Below are positions 1 to 6,739 of a DNA stretch of 48,780 bases, in pieces. The DNA comes from a virus. Location of the stretch: positions 1-48,780 of the IMG/VR virus record IMGVR_UViG_3300028025_001871; one strand, written 5' to 3'. The translations under genes were made by a program, and so were the position numbers. A model generated the notes under the pieces. It was given only the letters and a program-made list of their open reading frames with translations. It made no database searches and had not been told where the DNA came from. Every line of letters starts with the position of its first letter. Position 1 is the first letter of the stretch.

Positions 1-1
1 G

Positions 2-220
2 ATTGGTAATGGTTCTATCGGTAATGTTATGGTGTATTGCTCACCATACGAAATTAAACTTCCTAATGGTAAAATTAGTAAGTCTGGTATTTCTACTATG
101 CTTGTAGCTGTACAAGTTACTGACCTTGTTCGATATGAACGTAAATCTGAAAACTTTGTTGATTTTGATGTTGAGGGTGCCTCTGTTGATACAGATACAT
201 CCGAAGAAGCAATGTTTTAA
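2..220 (+). CDS. ssDNA-binding protein, C-terminal part (gp2.5-like), 5' end outside window
   Basis: The frame is open from the first bases, so only the C-terminal ~72 residues are present. The fragment reads as beta-rich (IGNGS, then NVMVYCSPYEIKLPNGK, then VAVQVTDLVRYE) and ends in an acidic tail closing with a phenylalanine (DTDTSEEAMF). A GNGS-type beta strand, a VQVTDLV strand and an acidic tail with terminal aromatic residue are typical of T7 gp2.5-type ssDNA-binding proteins, whose tail contacts the polymerase and primase-helicase. Both of those partners are encoded downstream. A terminator hairpin follows directly. The identification rests on the tail and a short conserved stretch, so it is probable rather than certain. 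Confidence 0.6.
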   Translation: MGNGSIGNVMVYCSPYEIKLPNGKISKSGISTMLVAVQVTDLVRYERKSENFVDFDVEGASVDTDTSEEAMF

Positions 221-232
221 TCAATAACAATT

Positions 233-278
233 ATCCCTTGTGATAGTCTCTAACGAGTCTGTCATGAGGGATTTTTAT
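233..278 (+). terminator. Rho-independent terminator after the SSB-like gene
   Basis: ATCCCT (233-238) pairs with AGGGAT (266-271). Two mismatches and a TGA/TCA pairing extend the stem inward, and TTTTTATT follows. It sits 12 bases after the SSB-like stop codon. This also argues against the upstream GTG (240) and ATG (264) starts of the next gene, which lie inside the hairpin. Confidence 0.6.
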
Positions 279-290
279 TCGAAAGACTAT

Positions 291-512
291 ATGTTTAAAC
301 AATGTTGTGGTAAATGTAACAATTGCTGGTATATAGGTAATCCTGGAACATGTACTTGTCCTGATGATACACCTAAACGTGAATGGATTAAGCTAACAGA
401 TAAAGAAATTAGCGAAATTTCATTTAAATCTCAAAATGGAATTTCCCCACATGAAGATACATTGCAATTTGCCAGAGCCATTGAAGCCAAACTCAAGGAG
501 AAAAACACTTGA
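291..512 (+). CDS. small hypothetical protein with Cys cluster and shared C-terminal W-x-LTD module
   Basis: This is a 73-residue protein when started at ATG 291, which has a GAAAG sequence just upstream. A longer GTG start at 240 would overlap the terminator hairpin and is less likely. The N-terminus holds CCGKCNNCW and a CTC, a cysteine cluster that could bind metal. The C-terminal half (REWIKLTDKEI ... FARAIEAKLKEKNT) is a module repeated in the next gene and again in the gene at 6894. The final codons contain AAGGAG, which serves as the ribosome-binding site for the following TTG start. Function is unknown; the C-terminal module is common in small phage accessory proteins. Confidence 0.7.
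   Translation: MFKQCCGKCNNCWYIGNPGTCTCPDDTPKREWIKLTDKEISEISFKSQNGISPHEDTLQFARAIEAKLKEKNT
479..508 (+). repeat. 30-bp dispersed repeat, copy 1 (copy 2 at 7301-7330)
   Basis: The segment coding IEAKLKEKN at the end of the gene starting at 291 matches 7301-7330 at 29 of 30 positions. In both places it carries an AAGGAG that lies 8 nt before the next gene's start codon, so the repeat covers both the protein C-terminus and the ribosome-binding site of the neighbour. Confidence 0.75.
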
Positions 513-787
513 CTAAAGATGAAGCACTAAACAGAAAAGCAGATAATGCAAGAGAATTAGGTTTAAACTATGAACCTATGAATACAGATGAGTCTGATGA
601 ATTTGATCGTATTGAACGTGAAATCTCTATGAAAGGACAACCTTATGTGTACGAACAGAAACGTCCATGGGTTGAGCTAACTAACCATGAAATATACACC
701 ATTCACAAAGCACTAGGAGGTTACACAGCAGATAACTGGGATTATGAACGTGCAATCGAAACTAAAATCAAAGAATTAAACTCATGA
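509..787 (+). CDS. hypothetical protein with shared W-x-LT module
   Basis: The protein is 92 residues and starts at a TTG, supported by AAGGAG 8 nt upstream inside the preceding gene, which it overlaps by 4 nt. The N-terminus (MTKDEAL) resembles that of the gene at 6894 (MSKDEAL). The C-terminus (RPWVELTNHEIYTI ... YERAIETKIKELN) is the same module as in the previous gene. It is acidic and predicted helical. No function is recognised. Confidence 0.7.
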   Translation: MTKDEALNRKADNARELGLNYEPMNTDESDEFDRIEREISMKGQPYVYEQKRPWVELTNHEIYTIHKALGGYTADNWDYERAIETKIKELNS

Positions 788-1002
788 AACTCGAGAATAT
801 ACTTGTAATACCTCTACTAATATTCCTTACATTATCAATGATGCCACTCTTAGTAGCGTTAACAGACATGATGTGGTGGTTCTACACTAACCATACACTA
901 TCCAGCATAGAATGGACTGAAACTCGTTCACTAATTGCTATATGGTCACCAATAGTAGGTTTAATAGCATTTAGTGCTAGTCTAAACCTGATAACTCTTT
1001 AA
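784..1002 (+). CDS. small membrane protein, two predicted TM segments
   Basis: A 72-residue protein whose ATG overlaps the previous stop (ATGA). Hydrophobic stretches lie at about residues 5-27 (ILVIPLLIFLTLSMMPLLVAL) and 48-70 (LIAIWSPIVGLIAFSASLNLI), joined by a short polar loop containing WW and SSIEWTETR. This fits a small inner-membrane protein. It lies among early genes and far from the lysis cassette, so a host-modifying role is as likely as a lytic one. The family is not recognised. Confidence 0.65.
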   Translation: MKLENILVIPLLIFLTLSMMPLLVALTDMMWWFYTNHTLSSIEWTETRSLIAIWSPIVGLIAFSASLNLITL

Positions 1003-1023
1003 TAAACTCAAGGAACTAAACTC

Positions 1024-1395
1024 ATGAAACTCAATAAACAACAACGTGAATATGCTGTCGGTCGTCTTAATGAAAAACTCAGTGAAATGCGTGATAAAGA
1101 AACACCTGACTATATCAGTTCTAAAAAGAGTGATAAAGATGCCCTGTACGCTCTATTGTCATACGAGTACGGTGTACCGCTTGTTCCACAGTCAAAGTTT
1201 GATAATATCTGGAATATCACTAACATTGGTGATGCTATTATATTCCCTCATGGATTTGATAAAGAACATGAAGATAACCAAAAAGAACGTAATCAAGTAC
1301 GTGATAAGTATGAAAAAATCAAACAAGATCTTATGGATAAACTGTACCTGTGTGACGAAGCTCAAGAAGCTCTCGATTTAATCAACTCAATCTAA
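1024..1395 (+). CDS. hypothetical early protein
   Basis: A 123-residue charged protein with an AAGGA-type ribosome-binding site before ATG 1024. The N-terminus (MKLNKQQREYAVGRLNEKLSEMRDK) and C-terminus (DKYEKIKQDLMDKLYLCDEAQEALDLI) look like amphipathic helices flanking a more globular middle part. A second open frame inside it (1046-1381) is a shadow. Function is unknown. Confidence 0.75.
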   Translation: MKLNKQQREYAVGRLNEKLSEMRDKETPDYISSKKSDKDALYALLSYEYGVPLVPQSKFDNIWNITNIGDAIIFPHGFDKEHEDNQKERNQVRDKYEKIKQDLMDKLYLCDEAQEALDLINSI

Positions 1396-1405
1396 AGGAA
1401 ATATC

Positions 1406-1699
1406 ATGTTAGAACTAAATGACTACTGCTACTCAAACACACTGAAATTTGAAGTAATTAATGTTGATAAAGCGCCTGAAAATGCCTATGATAATAAAAA
1501 CTGGGAACAAGGTCGTGGTGCATACTACGTTAAAGAATCTGATACAATCTACCTTGTAGGAAAATACTCTGTAGACGTCATCTATAGTGTAGGTGAAAAA
1601 GGTTTCTTTACAGTTGTTGATGATGTCTACGAGTCACCTAAAGTCGAAGAATCATTGTTCCTTAAAGCAATTGCTGCTGCTCATGGTCATAACCTATGA
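1406..1699 (+). CDS. hypothetical early protein
   Basis: A 97-residue acidic protein with a good ribosome-binding site (AAAGGAAATATC before ATG). The sequence suggests mixed beta structure, with repeated aromatic pairs (GAYYVKESDTIYLVGKY, then GFFTVVDDVYESP). The last codon overlaps the ATG of the next gene. No family is recognised. Confidence 0.75.
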   Translation: MLELNDYCYSNTLKFEVINVDKAPENAYDNKNWEQGRGAYYVKESDTIYLVGKYSVDVIYSVGEKGFFTVVDDVYESPKVEESLFLKAIAAAHGHNL

Positions 1700-1911
1700 A
1701 ACATGATAGGTTTGACTTAGAGCAAGCCATCATACAGTGCTGGGGCATATGCGATGATCTAAAGACTGATATAGATCACCAAATACTCTCCAGCTACTAT
1801 GACGCTAAATTCAATAAACTCTGGGATATCTTTGAGGAATTAATCCATGAACATCACTATTTTAGCAATACCGGCAAAACACAAACACGAACTCGTAAGA
1901 CTTCTTCGTGA
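1696..1911 (+). CDS. small helical protein of a widespread phage hypothetical family
   Basis: A 71-residue protein. The pattern RFDLEQAIIQCWGICDDLKTD ... YDAKFNKLWDIFEELI is one I know from many unrelated phage genomes: a short helical protein with a conserved CWG and FEEL. Its last ~20 residues lie in the region where the next gene (ATG 1847) is read in another frame, giving a 65-nt overlap. The basic tail (TRTRKTSS) therefore looks like a by-product of overprinting. Function is unknown. Confidence 0.7.
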   Translation: MKHDRFDLEQAIIQCWGICDDLKTDIDHQILSSYYDAKFNKLWDIFEELIHEHHYFSNTGKTQTRTRKTSS

Positions 1912-2101
1912 TCGTCTGTATACACTTGAGTATGACCTTGAATACTACAAAGAAATGATCGGTGTGTACTGGAAAAACTCTGATAAAGATAATCCTAATA
2001 CAGCTCCACACTTTGCTAATCTAAATCATTGTAAAGATCGTGCCCGTATCATCCGTAAAGAACTCAAACTAATCCGTGAAACTCTAAAGGAACTAAAATG
2101 A
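1847..2101 (+). CDS. hypothetical basic helical protein
   Basis: An 84-residue protein. GAGGA lies 9 nt before the ATG inside the previous gene. The sequence is rich in Arg, Lys and Glu (e.g. RLLRDRLYTLEYDLEYYKEMIGVYW and CKDRARIIRKELKLIRETLKEL) and is likely all-helical with coiled-coil character. It overlaps the next ATG by 4 nt. Function is unknown. Confidence 0.65.
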   Translation: MNITILAIPAKHKHELVRLLRDRLYTLEYDLEYYKEMIGVYWKNSDKDNPNTAPHFANLNHCKDRARIIRKELKLIRETLKELK

Positions 2102-2334
2102 GTAAATATGATCATTATTACTACACTGATAATGCAGACTTCCTCTGTACTATCGAAGTTGAAGTAGGTAGTATCTGTCAAATCCGTGATGAAAAAGGAG
2201 GTTATGAACCAGACTATGCTGATGATATCTATGTCATCGAAGTTAAACATAAAGGCGTTGATATCATCGATGTCATCCATCCAGACGTTCTTCGTGATAT
2301 CGTGTCTCAATTTGTTGAATCAATGAAAGTATAA
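2098..2334 (+). CDS. hypothetical acidic protein
   Basis: A 78-residue protein whose ATG overlaps the preceding stop (ATGA), with AAAGGAA upstream. It contains alternating hydrophobic strands (FLCTIEVEVGSICQIRDEKGG ... DDIYVIEVKHKGVDIIDVI) suggestive of a small beta fold, and a helical C-terminus. No family is recognised. Confidence 0.7.
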   Translation: MSKYDHYYYTDNADFLCTIEVEVGSICQIRDEKGGYEPDYADDIYVIEVKHKGVDIIDVIHPDVLRDIVSQFVESMKV

Positions 2335-2335
2335 C

Positions 2336-2779
2336 ATGCAAAATCCATTAACAGAATTCCGTAATAACCTGTTCCACACTCATGAATCCATTGCTCACTC
2401 ACTAGAGTATATTGATACTGTGTCACATACCATGCAGGGTGGTGATAAGATCAACTTTCTAACAGCAGTAAATTGTCTGATCAATACTATTGCAAAAAAA
2501 ATTGATGATGTATATCATCCAAGTAAAAACATGTCTATTGCTTCTCTGATAGACAAACACCTTGATGACGTCCTTGCTGAACGTGTTGAGGAAATCGTTA
2601 ATGATCGTGTCTCTGATGCTATTACGCAGTATATGAGAGATGAGTTTGATATTACTGACTATGAAGACAACATCGACTGGTCTTATCGTATTGAATCAAA
2701 CTTAGACAACGATATGATAAAAGAATCAGTAGAAGAAATCGTTAAAAACAGTCTAACAATCGAGGTGCGTGTATCGTGA
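2336..2779 (+). CDS. hypothetical helical protein
   Basis: A 147-residue acidic protein that begins one base after the previous stop codon. It is dominated by predicted helices, and the middle (IDKHLDDVLAERVEEIVNDRV) is strongly heptad-like. The last codons overlap the GTG start of the next gene. Function is unknown; codon use matches its neighbours (CGT, ATC). Confidence 0.7.
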   Translation: MQNPLTEFRNNLFHTHESIAHSLEYIDTVSHTMQGGDKINFLTAVNCLINTIAKKIDDVYHPSKNMSIASLIDKHLDDVLAERVEEIVNDRVSDAITQYMRDEFDITDYEDNIDWSYRIESNLDNDMIKESVEEIVKNSLTIEVRVS

Positions 2780-3009
2780 ATCAACCAGAGTCTAACGGAT
2801 ACTTTGTATTCATCAAGCAAGGTTACGATCGAGCCTACTATTGTGTAGCAGGTCGTGACATCAAGCTTGAGGATGCTGTATGCTATCTATTCCAAAATGA
2901 AGCCGCTAAAGTTTGTACAACAATGAACATGGGACTGAATGATGAACTCCGTCAAAAAGAAAAGATCGATGAACCCAGAAGTACTAGCCAAGGGCAAAGC
3001 AGCTCTTGA
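2776..3009 (+). CDS. hypothetical protein (GTG start)
   Basis: A 77-residue protein starting at GTG 2776 and overlapping the previous gene by 4 nt. The first ~50 residues (YFVFIKQGYDRAYYCVAGRDIKLEDAVCYLF) form a plausible small alpha/beta unit. The last ~23 residues overlap another reading frame that encodes the next protein, and read as a Ser/Gln-rich tail. No function is recognised. Confidence 0.6.
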   Translation: MNQPESNGYFVFIKQGYDRAYYCVAGRDIKLEDAVCYLFQNEAAKVCTTMNMGLNDELRQKEKIDEPRSTSQGQSSS

Positions 3010-3238
3010 ACAATGGCGTAAAGAAAAAGCTTATGCTGTAAAGAAAGGTGGTAAATTCCTTGAAGCATGGAATGAAGAACAAGAGCTTAAAAAAGCTCAA
3101 AAGCATACTTCACCCATGCAAGCCATTAAGAATTTCTGTAATGACTGTGTAGGAGGTATCCGTACAGACATAACCAACTGTACTGCTAAACAATGTTCTC
3201 TGTATATCTATCGTCCATACAAGAAAGGTGAAGAGTAA
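2939..3238 (+). CDS. Cys-cluster phage protein (CNDCVGG motif)
   Basis: Up to 99 residues from ATG 2939; an internal ATG at 2969 with AAAAGA upstream is also possible and would shorten the overlap with the previous gene. The N-terminal two-thirds is basic and helical (KGKAALEQWRKEKAYAVKKG). The C-terminus carries FCNDCVGGIRTDI..C.AKQCSLYIYRPY, a four-cysteine arrangement I recognise from many small phage proteins and which probably binds zinc. The role is unknown; nucleic-acid contact would suit the basic N-terminus. Confidence 0.7.
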   Translation: MMNSVKKKRSMNPEVLAKGKAALEQWRKEKAYAVKKGGKFLEAWNEEQELKKAQKHTSPMQAIKNFCNDCVGGIRTDITNCTAKQCSLYIYRPYKKGEE

Positions 3239-3384
3239 TGAATGAGTACTGCTTTCAAATCGGTCCAACATCTACAGTCTGGGTTTGTGCTGTTGATGAA
3301 GAAGAAGCTGAATCTAAAGTCTATGAAACAATAGGCTATGATCCAGATAGAATGGAACTTGTTGACGTTAACTTTGATATCTAA
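3238..3384 (+). CDS. very small acidic hypothetical protein
   Basis: A 48-residue protein starting at the ATG that overlaps the previous TAA (TAATG), with GAAAGG and GAAGAG upstream. It begins MNEYCFQIGPTSTVWVCAVDEEEAES and ends in VDVNFDI. The start overlaps one neighbour and the stop sits 2 nt before the next ATG, which fits a real gene in this packed array. Function is unknown. Confidence 0.6.
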   Translation: MNEYCFQIGPTSTVWVCAVDEEEAESKVYETIGYDPDRMELVDVNFDI

Positions 3385-3386
3385 CT

Positions 3387-3686
3387 ATGATAGCATACAA
3401 ACTATTCCGTAAGCGTAAAGACGGTACCTATGGTCCACTGTTTATTAATCGTAAACAAAAGCTTCTTACTGATGTCTGGTATACAGCTGAAGACCATAAG
3501 ACTAAAGGCTATGCACATCGTCCAGGATGGCATTGTTGTGCAGAACCTAATGCACCACATCTATCTAAAAAAGATCGTGTATGGTGTAAAGTAAAAATCA
3601 ATGACCTTGTTCGTCATCAACGTCCTGAGTCCCAAGGTGGTCTCTGGTTTACTGCTAATATTCTTAAAATAATCGAGGAATTATGA
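3387..3686 (+). CDS. conserved phage hypothetical protein
   Basis: A 99-residue basic protein. It shows YKLFRKRKDGTYGPLFINRKQ near the start, then a HRPGWHCCAEPNAPHLS segment and WCKVKINDLVRHQRP. The pattern of a basic K/R-x-DGTYGPLF start followed by GWH...PNAPHL resembles a family often annotated only as hypothetical in phages. The His/Cys content of the GWHCCAEPNAPH segment could bind metal. It overlaps the next gene by 4 nt. Confidence 0.7.
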   Translation: MIAYKLFRKRKDGTYGPLFINRKQKLLTDVWYTAEDHKTKGYAHRPGWHCCAEPNAPHLSKKDRVWCKVKINDLVRHQRPESQGGLWFTANILKIIEEL

Positions 3687-3832
3687 GTTCAACACTAATA
3701 GCACTCATCGGTCTAGTGTACCTAGCAGTATGCGTAGACTTGTTCTTTAAAGGTAGTACAGGTCTAAGCATTGCTTTCCTAGGTTATGCTATCGGTAATG
3801 TAGGTTTATACTTAGAGACAGTAACTAAATGA
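3683..3832 (+). CDS. small membrane protein, two predicted TM segments
   Basis: A 49-residue protein starting at the ATG of an ATGA overlap, with GAGGAA upstream, and ending in another ATGA overlap. Residues ~4-22 (TLIALIGLVYLAVCVDLFF) and ~28-45 (LSIAFLGYAIGNVGLYL) are hydrophobic, joined by a short KGSTG turn. It is probably a small inner-membrane protein of unknown role. Confidence 0.6.
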   Translation: MSSTLIALIGLVYLAVCVDLFFKGSTGLSIAFLGYAIGNVGLYLETVTK

Positions 3833-4236
3833 AACAACGAACTATCTACCTTGCTGGTCCAATGGAGCATGTCTCTACAGACGAAGCTAAAGGTTGGCGC
3901 TCTACAGCAACACACCTGTTAGCACACAGCTGTAAGATTCTTAATCCATGCAGACGTCTTCATGCATTTGAAAAGAAATACATGAAACGTATCTTTGAGT
4001 TAGATCTCCGTGATATCCGTGAGTCTGACTTAATCTTAGCTAACCTAGATAATCCACTTGTACCTAAACACGGTACTGCCATGGAAGTATTCTATGCTGC
4101 TTATGTATTACAAATCCCTGTTGTAGCATTCAAGTCTACTGATGCAACAATACATCCTTTCTTTGAATCCCTTGTAACTGAATGGAGGTCTTCTGTCGAT
4201 AAAGCTTGTGATACTATTCTCTCGGAGTACTTATGA
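3829..4236 (+). CDS. nucleoside 2-deoxyribosyltransferase-like protein
   Basis: A 135-residue protein with the hallmarks of the nucleoside 2-deoxyribosyltransferase fold. An N-terminal strand with IYLAGPME leads into a GWR helix, followed by ILNPCRR, ELDLRDIRESDLILANLD, and the active-site loop HGTAMEVFYA, where the glutamate is the expected catalytic residue. Enzymes of this family transfer or hydrolyse the base of 2'-deoxynucleosides or deoxynucleotides. In a phage this would serve salvage or remodelling of host nucleotides, which fits the dCMP deaminase, MazG and ribonucleotide reductase genes nearby. The exact substrate cannot be read from the sequence. Confidence 0.7.
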   Translation: MKQRTIYLAGPMEHVSTDEAKGWRSTATHLLAHSCKILNPCRRLHAFEKKYMKRIFELDLRDIRESDLILANLDNPLVPKHGTAMEVFYAAYVLQIPVVAFKSTDATIHPFFESLVTEWRSSVDKACDTILSEYL

Positions 4237-4322
4237 TTAAATATATCTGGATCGGAATCCTTTGTTTTGCCTCTCTGTGCGTCATTGCACAATTCTTTCG
4301 TAAACCCAAAATCAATATCTAA
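4233..4322 (+). CDS. 29-residue single-TM protein
   Basis: A very short frame starting at an ATGA overlap and ending one base before the next ATG. Residues ~4-20 (YIWIGILCFASLCVIAQ) are hydrophobic and are followed by a basic tail (FFRKPKINI). This fits an N-out or N-in microprotein in the inner membrane. Support comes from the tight packing and clean TM pattern only. Confidence 0.5.
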   Translation: MIKYIWIGILCFASLCVIAQFFRKPKINI

Positions 4323-4323
4323 T

Positions 4324-4566
4324 ATGCCATATATCAGCGAAGAAGCTCGTCAATCTGAACACATGCTCAAGTATGAGCCACACTGTGCAGGTGAATTAAA
4401 CTTCCTAATCACCACATTCATTCGTGACTACTACAACAAGAGTCCCTCTTATCAATCCGTCAACGATGTTGTTGGCGCTCTCGAAGGAGCTAAACTAGAG
4501 TTTTATCGTAGGGTTGCTGCCCCTTATGAAGATAATAAGATCATTCAAAATGGAGATGTATACTGA
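4324..4566 (+). CDS. conserved phage protein (DUF6899-like)
   Basis: An 80-residue protein; the ATG at 4324 is chosen because the sequence from MPYISEEAR onward matches the conserved start of the family. Landmarks are AGELNFLIT, the NDVVGALEGAKLEFYRRV helix, and the closing APYEDNKI..NGDVY. This pattern is widespread in tailed phages and has been given a DUF number, which I recall as DUF6899. No biochemical function is established. It precedes the DUF3310 gene. Confidence 0.75.
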   Translation: MPYISEEARQSEHMLKYEPHCAGELNFLITTFIRDYYNKSPSYQSVNDVVGALEGAKLEFYRRVAAPYEDNKIIQNGDVY

Positions 4567-5000
4567 TGAGTTACACTAAAGAAGCTATGCCTGAAAACTA
4601 CAGCCTTGCAGATAAAGCCAACAAAATACTTGCATCATGGGATAATGAAGACTTCTTCGACATCAAAGCTCGTCAATACCTTAACCAAGAACGTGAAGAA
4701 ATCAACAAAGGTTGGTCTGAAGTGTTCGGTATAGAGTATAATAAGGAAATAGATATGCATGAAAACAAAGATCATATTAACCCACCACACTACAAGAATG
4801 TAGCCGCAGGTAAACAATACATGGAACTCATGGTTGACATGCTTGAAAGATTCAATGGTGTAGAAGCCCATTTAATGGGTCAAGTATATAAATACCTTAT
4901 GAGAGCAAAATTAAAGGATCCTTTAGTTCAAGACTTAAACAAAGCTAAATGGTACTTAGATGCACTAATTAAATACTCACAAGAAGGTAAGGTAATGTAA
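4566..5000 (+). CDS. DUF3310 / SaV-like nucleotide kinase family protein
   Basis: A 144-residue protein. The C-terminal half carries DHINPPHYK, then GVEAHLMGQVYKYLMRAKLKD and DLNKAKWYLDALI, the signature of DUF3310, which includes the C-terminal region of T7 gp1.7 (a nucleotide kinase). The N-terminal ~70 residues are charged and less conserved. GGAGATG lies upstream of the ATG, which overlaps the previous stop by one base. A role in nucleotide metabolism is inferred from the family and neighbours; kinase activity is not shown by the sequence itself. Confidence 0.75.
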   Translation: MSYTKEAMPENYSLADKANKILASWDNEDFFDIKARQYLNQEREEINKGWSEVFGIEYNKEIDMHENKDHINPPHYKNVAAGKQYMELMVDMLERFNGVEAHLMGQVYKYLMRAKLKDPLVQDLNKAKWYLDALIKYSQEGKVM

Positions 5001-5007
5001 TCCTTTT

Positions 5008-5024
5008 AGCCGGTGCCTAATAGG
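5008..5024 (+). promoter_or_regulatory. candidate phage promoter/regulatory motif (GGTGCCTAATA)
   Basis: AGCCGGTGCCTAATAGG lies in the 44-base gap before the HNH gene. It differs by one base from GGTACCTAATA, which occurs exactly at 15850 and 18384 and near-exactly at 6711 and, on the minus strand, at 39201. The motif is assigned by recurrence and intergenic position; no transcription start is shown. Confidence 0.4.
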
Positions 5025-5044
5025 AAAAATAGATAAAGGAATAT

Positions 5045-5623
5045 ATGAAATCTAAAACACTACATAGGCACCACATTATACCAAAACATATGGGTGGTAC
5101 TAATGATGAATGGAACTTAACAGAGCCAATTACAGTAGAAGATCACGCAAAAGCTCATAAAGAACTATTTGAACTATATGGTAAACCACAAGACTATATA
5201 GCTTGGAAATGTCTAGAAGGTAGTCTGTCAAATCAAGAAGCGAGAATACTAGCTTCAAAGATAGCAATATCAAAAGAAATTATAGTAAACAATATAAAAT
5301 ATGAATCAATCGCTGATGCACAAAAAGCGTTAGGGTTATCATACAAAAGAATTGTTAAAGCTGTATTAGAAAACAGAGACCCAACTATAAGAGCAGATGC
5401 TACACCTATAACTGTGAATGGAATACAATACAAGTCATTAAGAGAAGCTGAAAAGGCTACAGGGATTTCTCGTAATAAACTAAAATCAAATACTGATTTA
5501 AACAAAGATATAAGAAAAGAAAAACTTAAATGTCCACACTGTAACAAAGAAGGTGATAAACTAAATATGGAAAGATGGCATATGAATAATTGCAAACATA
5601 AAACTGAAGGTAAAGTTCTCTGA
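5045..5623 (+). CDS. HNH homing endonuclease with NUMOD-like repeats
   Basis: A 192-residue protein. Residues 7-40 form an HNH nuclease core (HRHHIIPKHMGGTN, WNL, then EDHAKAHK), with H9/H10, N24 and H34/H38 as likely active or metal residues. Two NUMOD1-like DNA-binding repeats follow (IKYESIADAQKALGLSYKRI and IQYKSLREAEKATGIS), then a zinc-finger-like CPHC...WHMNNCKH end. This is the usual build of freestanding phage homing endonucleases. Codon use differs from the neighbours (many AGA and ATA instead of CGT and ATC), a sign of recent transfer. The gene overlaps the next ATG by one base. Confidence 0.85.
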   Translation: MKSKTLHRHHIIPKHMGGTNDEWNLTEPITVEDHAKAHKELFELYGKPQDYIAWKCLEGSLSNQEARILASKIAISKEIIVNNIKYESIADAQKALGLSYKRIVKAVLENRDPTIRADATPITVNGIQYKSLREAEKATGISRNKLKSNTDLNKDIRKEKLKCPHCNKEGDKLNMERWHMNNCKHKTEGKVL

Positions 5624-6237
5624 TGAACCACATCAAGACGGTCAAACGTTTTGTCGCTGGAAGTCATAAGTTCTTCGACATCTATGAATGCACTGTAGAT
5701 GAAGTAGATACTTATACTTCCAGTACTGGCAAAGCAATGGTTAAAGTATCCATTGAAGGTAAAGAGTATAACGGTCTCCATAACAAATGGGTCTATGAAT
5801 ACTTATGCGCCAACGAAGGACAGCCATCCTTTGTAGTCTTCTGGAAAGCCCCTAAAGGTGATCCTATGGTAGCCTACGTTAAAGAGATATGGCAAAATCA
5901 CATTGATGGTACTCCACAAGAGACTGTCTATTTAGCTTCTGATGAAGAGGCTCACAAACAAGAGGGTGAATCCTTCCTGTACATGTGGGTTAATAAGGAT
6001 ACAGATAAGAAGTACATCGGTAAACATCGTGGTAAACCTGATGACGGTTATGTATGCTCATCTGAAAGCTTTATGACTGAGTATAATGAATGTCCATCAA
6101 GGTTTATACGAACAGTATTAGCTTATGGTAGCGATCAAGAAATGCTTGAGCTTGAAACTATTATGCTTCTGCAGTTAAAGACTCGTATGAGTCCACTGTA
6201 CTACAACCTTTCAAACAATCTTAATAAGGAAAACTGA
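5623..6237 (+). CDS. protein with C-terminal GIY-YIG-like nuclease domain
   Basis: A 204-residue protein. The first ~110 residues form an unrecognised beta-rich domain (VKRFVAGSHKFFDIYECTVDEV; a WVYEYL and FWKAPKGDP). From residue ~118 a GIY-YIG-type fold is seen: FLYMWVNKDTDKKYIGKH gives the YIG at 131-133, with a candidate catalytic Arg at R162 (FIRTVLAYGS), Glu at E178 (ELETIML) and YYNLSNN near the end. The first GIY triplet is replaced by YMW. It lies right after the HNH gene, so it may be a second homing-type nuclease, or a phage nuclease with a fused binding domain. Confidence 0.65.
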   Translation: MNHIKTVKRFVAGSHKFFDIYECTVDEVDTYTSSTGKAMVKVSIEGKEYNGLHNKWVYEYLCANEGQPSFVVFWKAPKGDPMVAYVKEIWQNHIDGTPQETVYLASDEEAHKQEGESFLYMWVNKDTDKKYIGKHRGKPDDGYVCSSESFMTEYNECPSRFIRTVLAYGSDQEMLELETIMLLQLKTRMSPLYYNLSNNLNKEN

Positions 6238-6494
6238 TGGCTAAATCAAACGCTGTTAAACATGATTTCACTATCAAGCTTGGTGGTCAAAACTATGAGA
6301 TTCAAATAAGCCCTAGCACTAACTATGGTTGGTTTGAACACAATGAACTCGGTGACGAGTCAGGTGGAGGTCTATGGTTTGATCGTGGTATGTTCTTAAT
6401 TGACTACGATGGTGTATATGAATTACCTTTTGAAGTTAAAGATACACTAGTCAGGTTTGGTTATATTGATCCACTGGAGGCAGAGCAATGGTAA
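6237..6494 (+). CDS. hypothetical acidic protein
   Basis: An 85-residue protein whose ATG directly overlaps the previous stop. It contains TIKLGGQNYEIQISPSTNYGWFEH, GDESGGGLWFDRG and a C-terminal FEVKDTLVRFGYIDPLEAEQW helix, a compact alpha/beta pattern. GGAGG near its 3' end serves as the ribosome-binding site for the next gene. No function is recognised. Confidence 0.7.
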   Translation: MAKSNAVKHDFTIKLGGQNYEIQISPSTNYGWFEHNELGDESGGGLWFDRGMFLIDYDGVYELPFEVKDTLVRFGYIDPLEAEQW

Positions 6495-6691
6495 TGATCG
6501 AGATTGATGACGATACTGAAGACGCTATTGTATGCGCCAGCTTGCTTAAAATGTATAAACATTTAAACAATGAGCGTAGCTACAAATACTTATTTAGTGT
6601 TGACTCACATGAGAACCTAGTGCAAGTACATATACTCCGAGACGCAGTCAAAAGAGTATACGAGTACTATAGCACGGATAAACTTGAATAA
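6488..6691 (+). CDS. hypothetical protein
   Basis: A 67-residue protein; GGAGG at 6476-6480 is well spaced for ATG 6488, which overlaps the preceding gene by 7 nt. It starts with an acidic segment (MIEIDDDTEDAIVCASLLKMYKHL) and ends with a helix (HILRDAVKRVYEYY). The length and pattern are typical of short phage helper proteins, but no family is recognised. Confidence 0.7.
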   Translation: MVMIEIDDDTEDAIVCASLLKMYKHLNNERSYKYLFSVDSHENLVQVHILRDAVKRVYEYYSTDKLE

Positions 6692-6708
6692 AATCAAGCC
6701 AACCGCAG

Positions 6709-6721
6709 ACGGTACCTTATA
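6709..6721 (+). promoter_or_regulatory. candidate phage promoter/regulatory motif (GGTACCTTATA)
   Basis: ACGGTACCTTATA lies in the 48-base gap between genes ending at 6691 and starting at 6740. One mismatch separates it from the intergenic GGTACCTAATA motif seen at 15850 and 18384. Its intergenic position supports a regulatory role; evidence is otherwise weak. Confidence 0.3.
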
Positions 6722-6739
6722 GATACACACGGAGAATCT

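Noticed and set aside
240-290. Longer N-terminus (GTG 240) for the early Cys-cluster gene
   Set aside because: The segment forms a terminator hairpin and no ribosome-binding site precedes the GTG.
3411-3424. Another GGTACCTA match at ~3422
   Set aside because: It codes Asp-Gly-Thr-Tyr-Gly within a gene and matches the motif only in its first part.
5233-5781. 182-residue minus-strand frame opposite the HNH gene
   Set aside because: It is antisense to two well-supported nuclease genes and shows no domain pattern.
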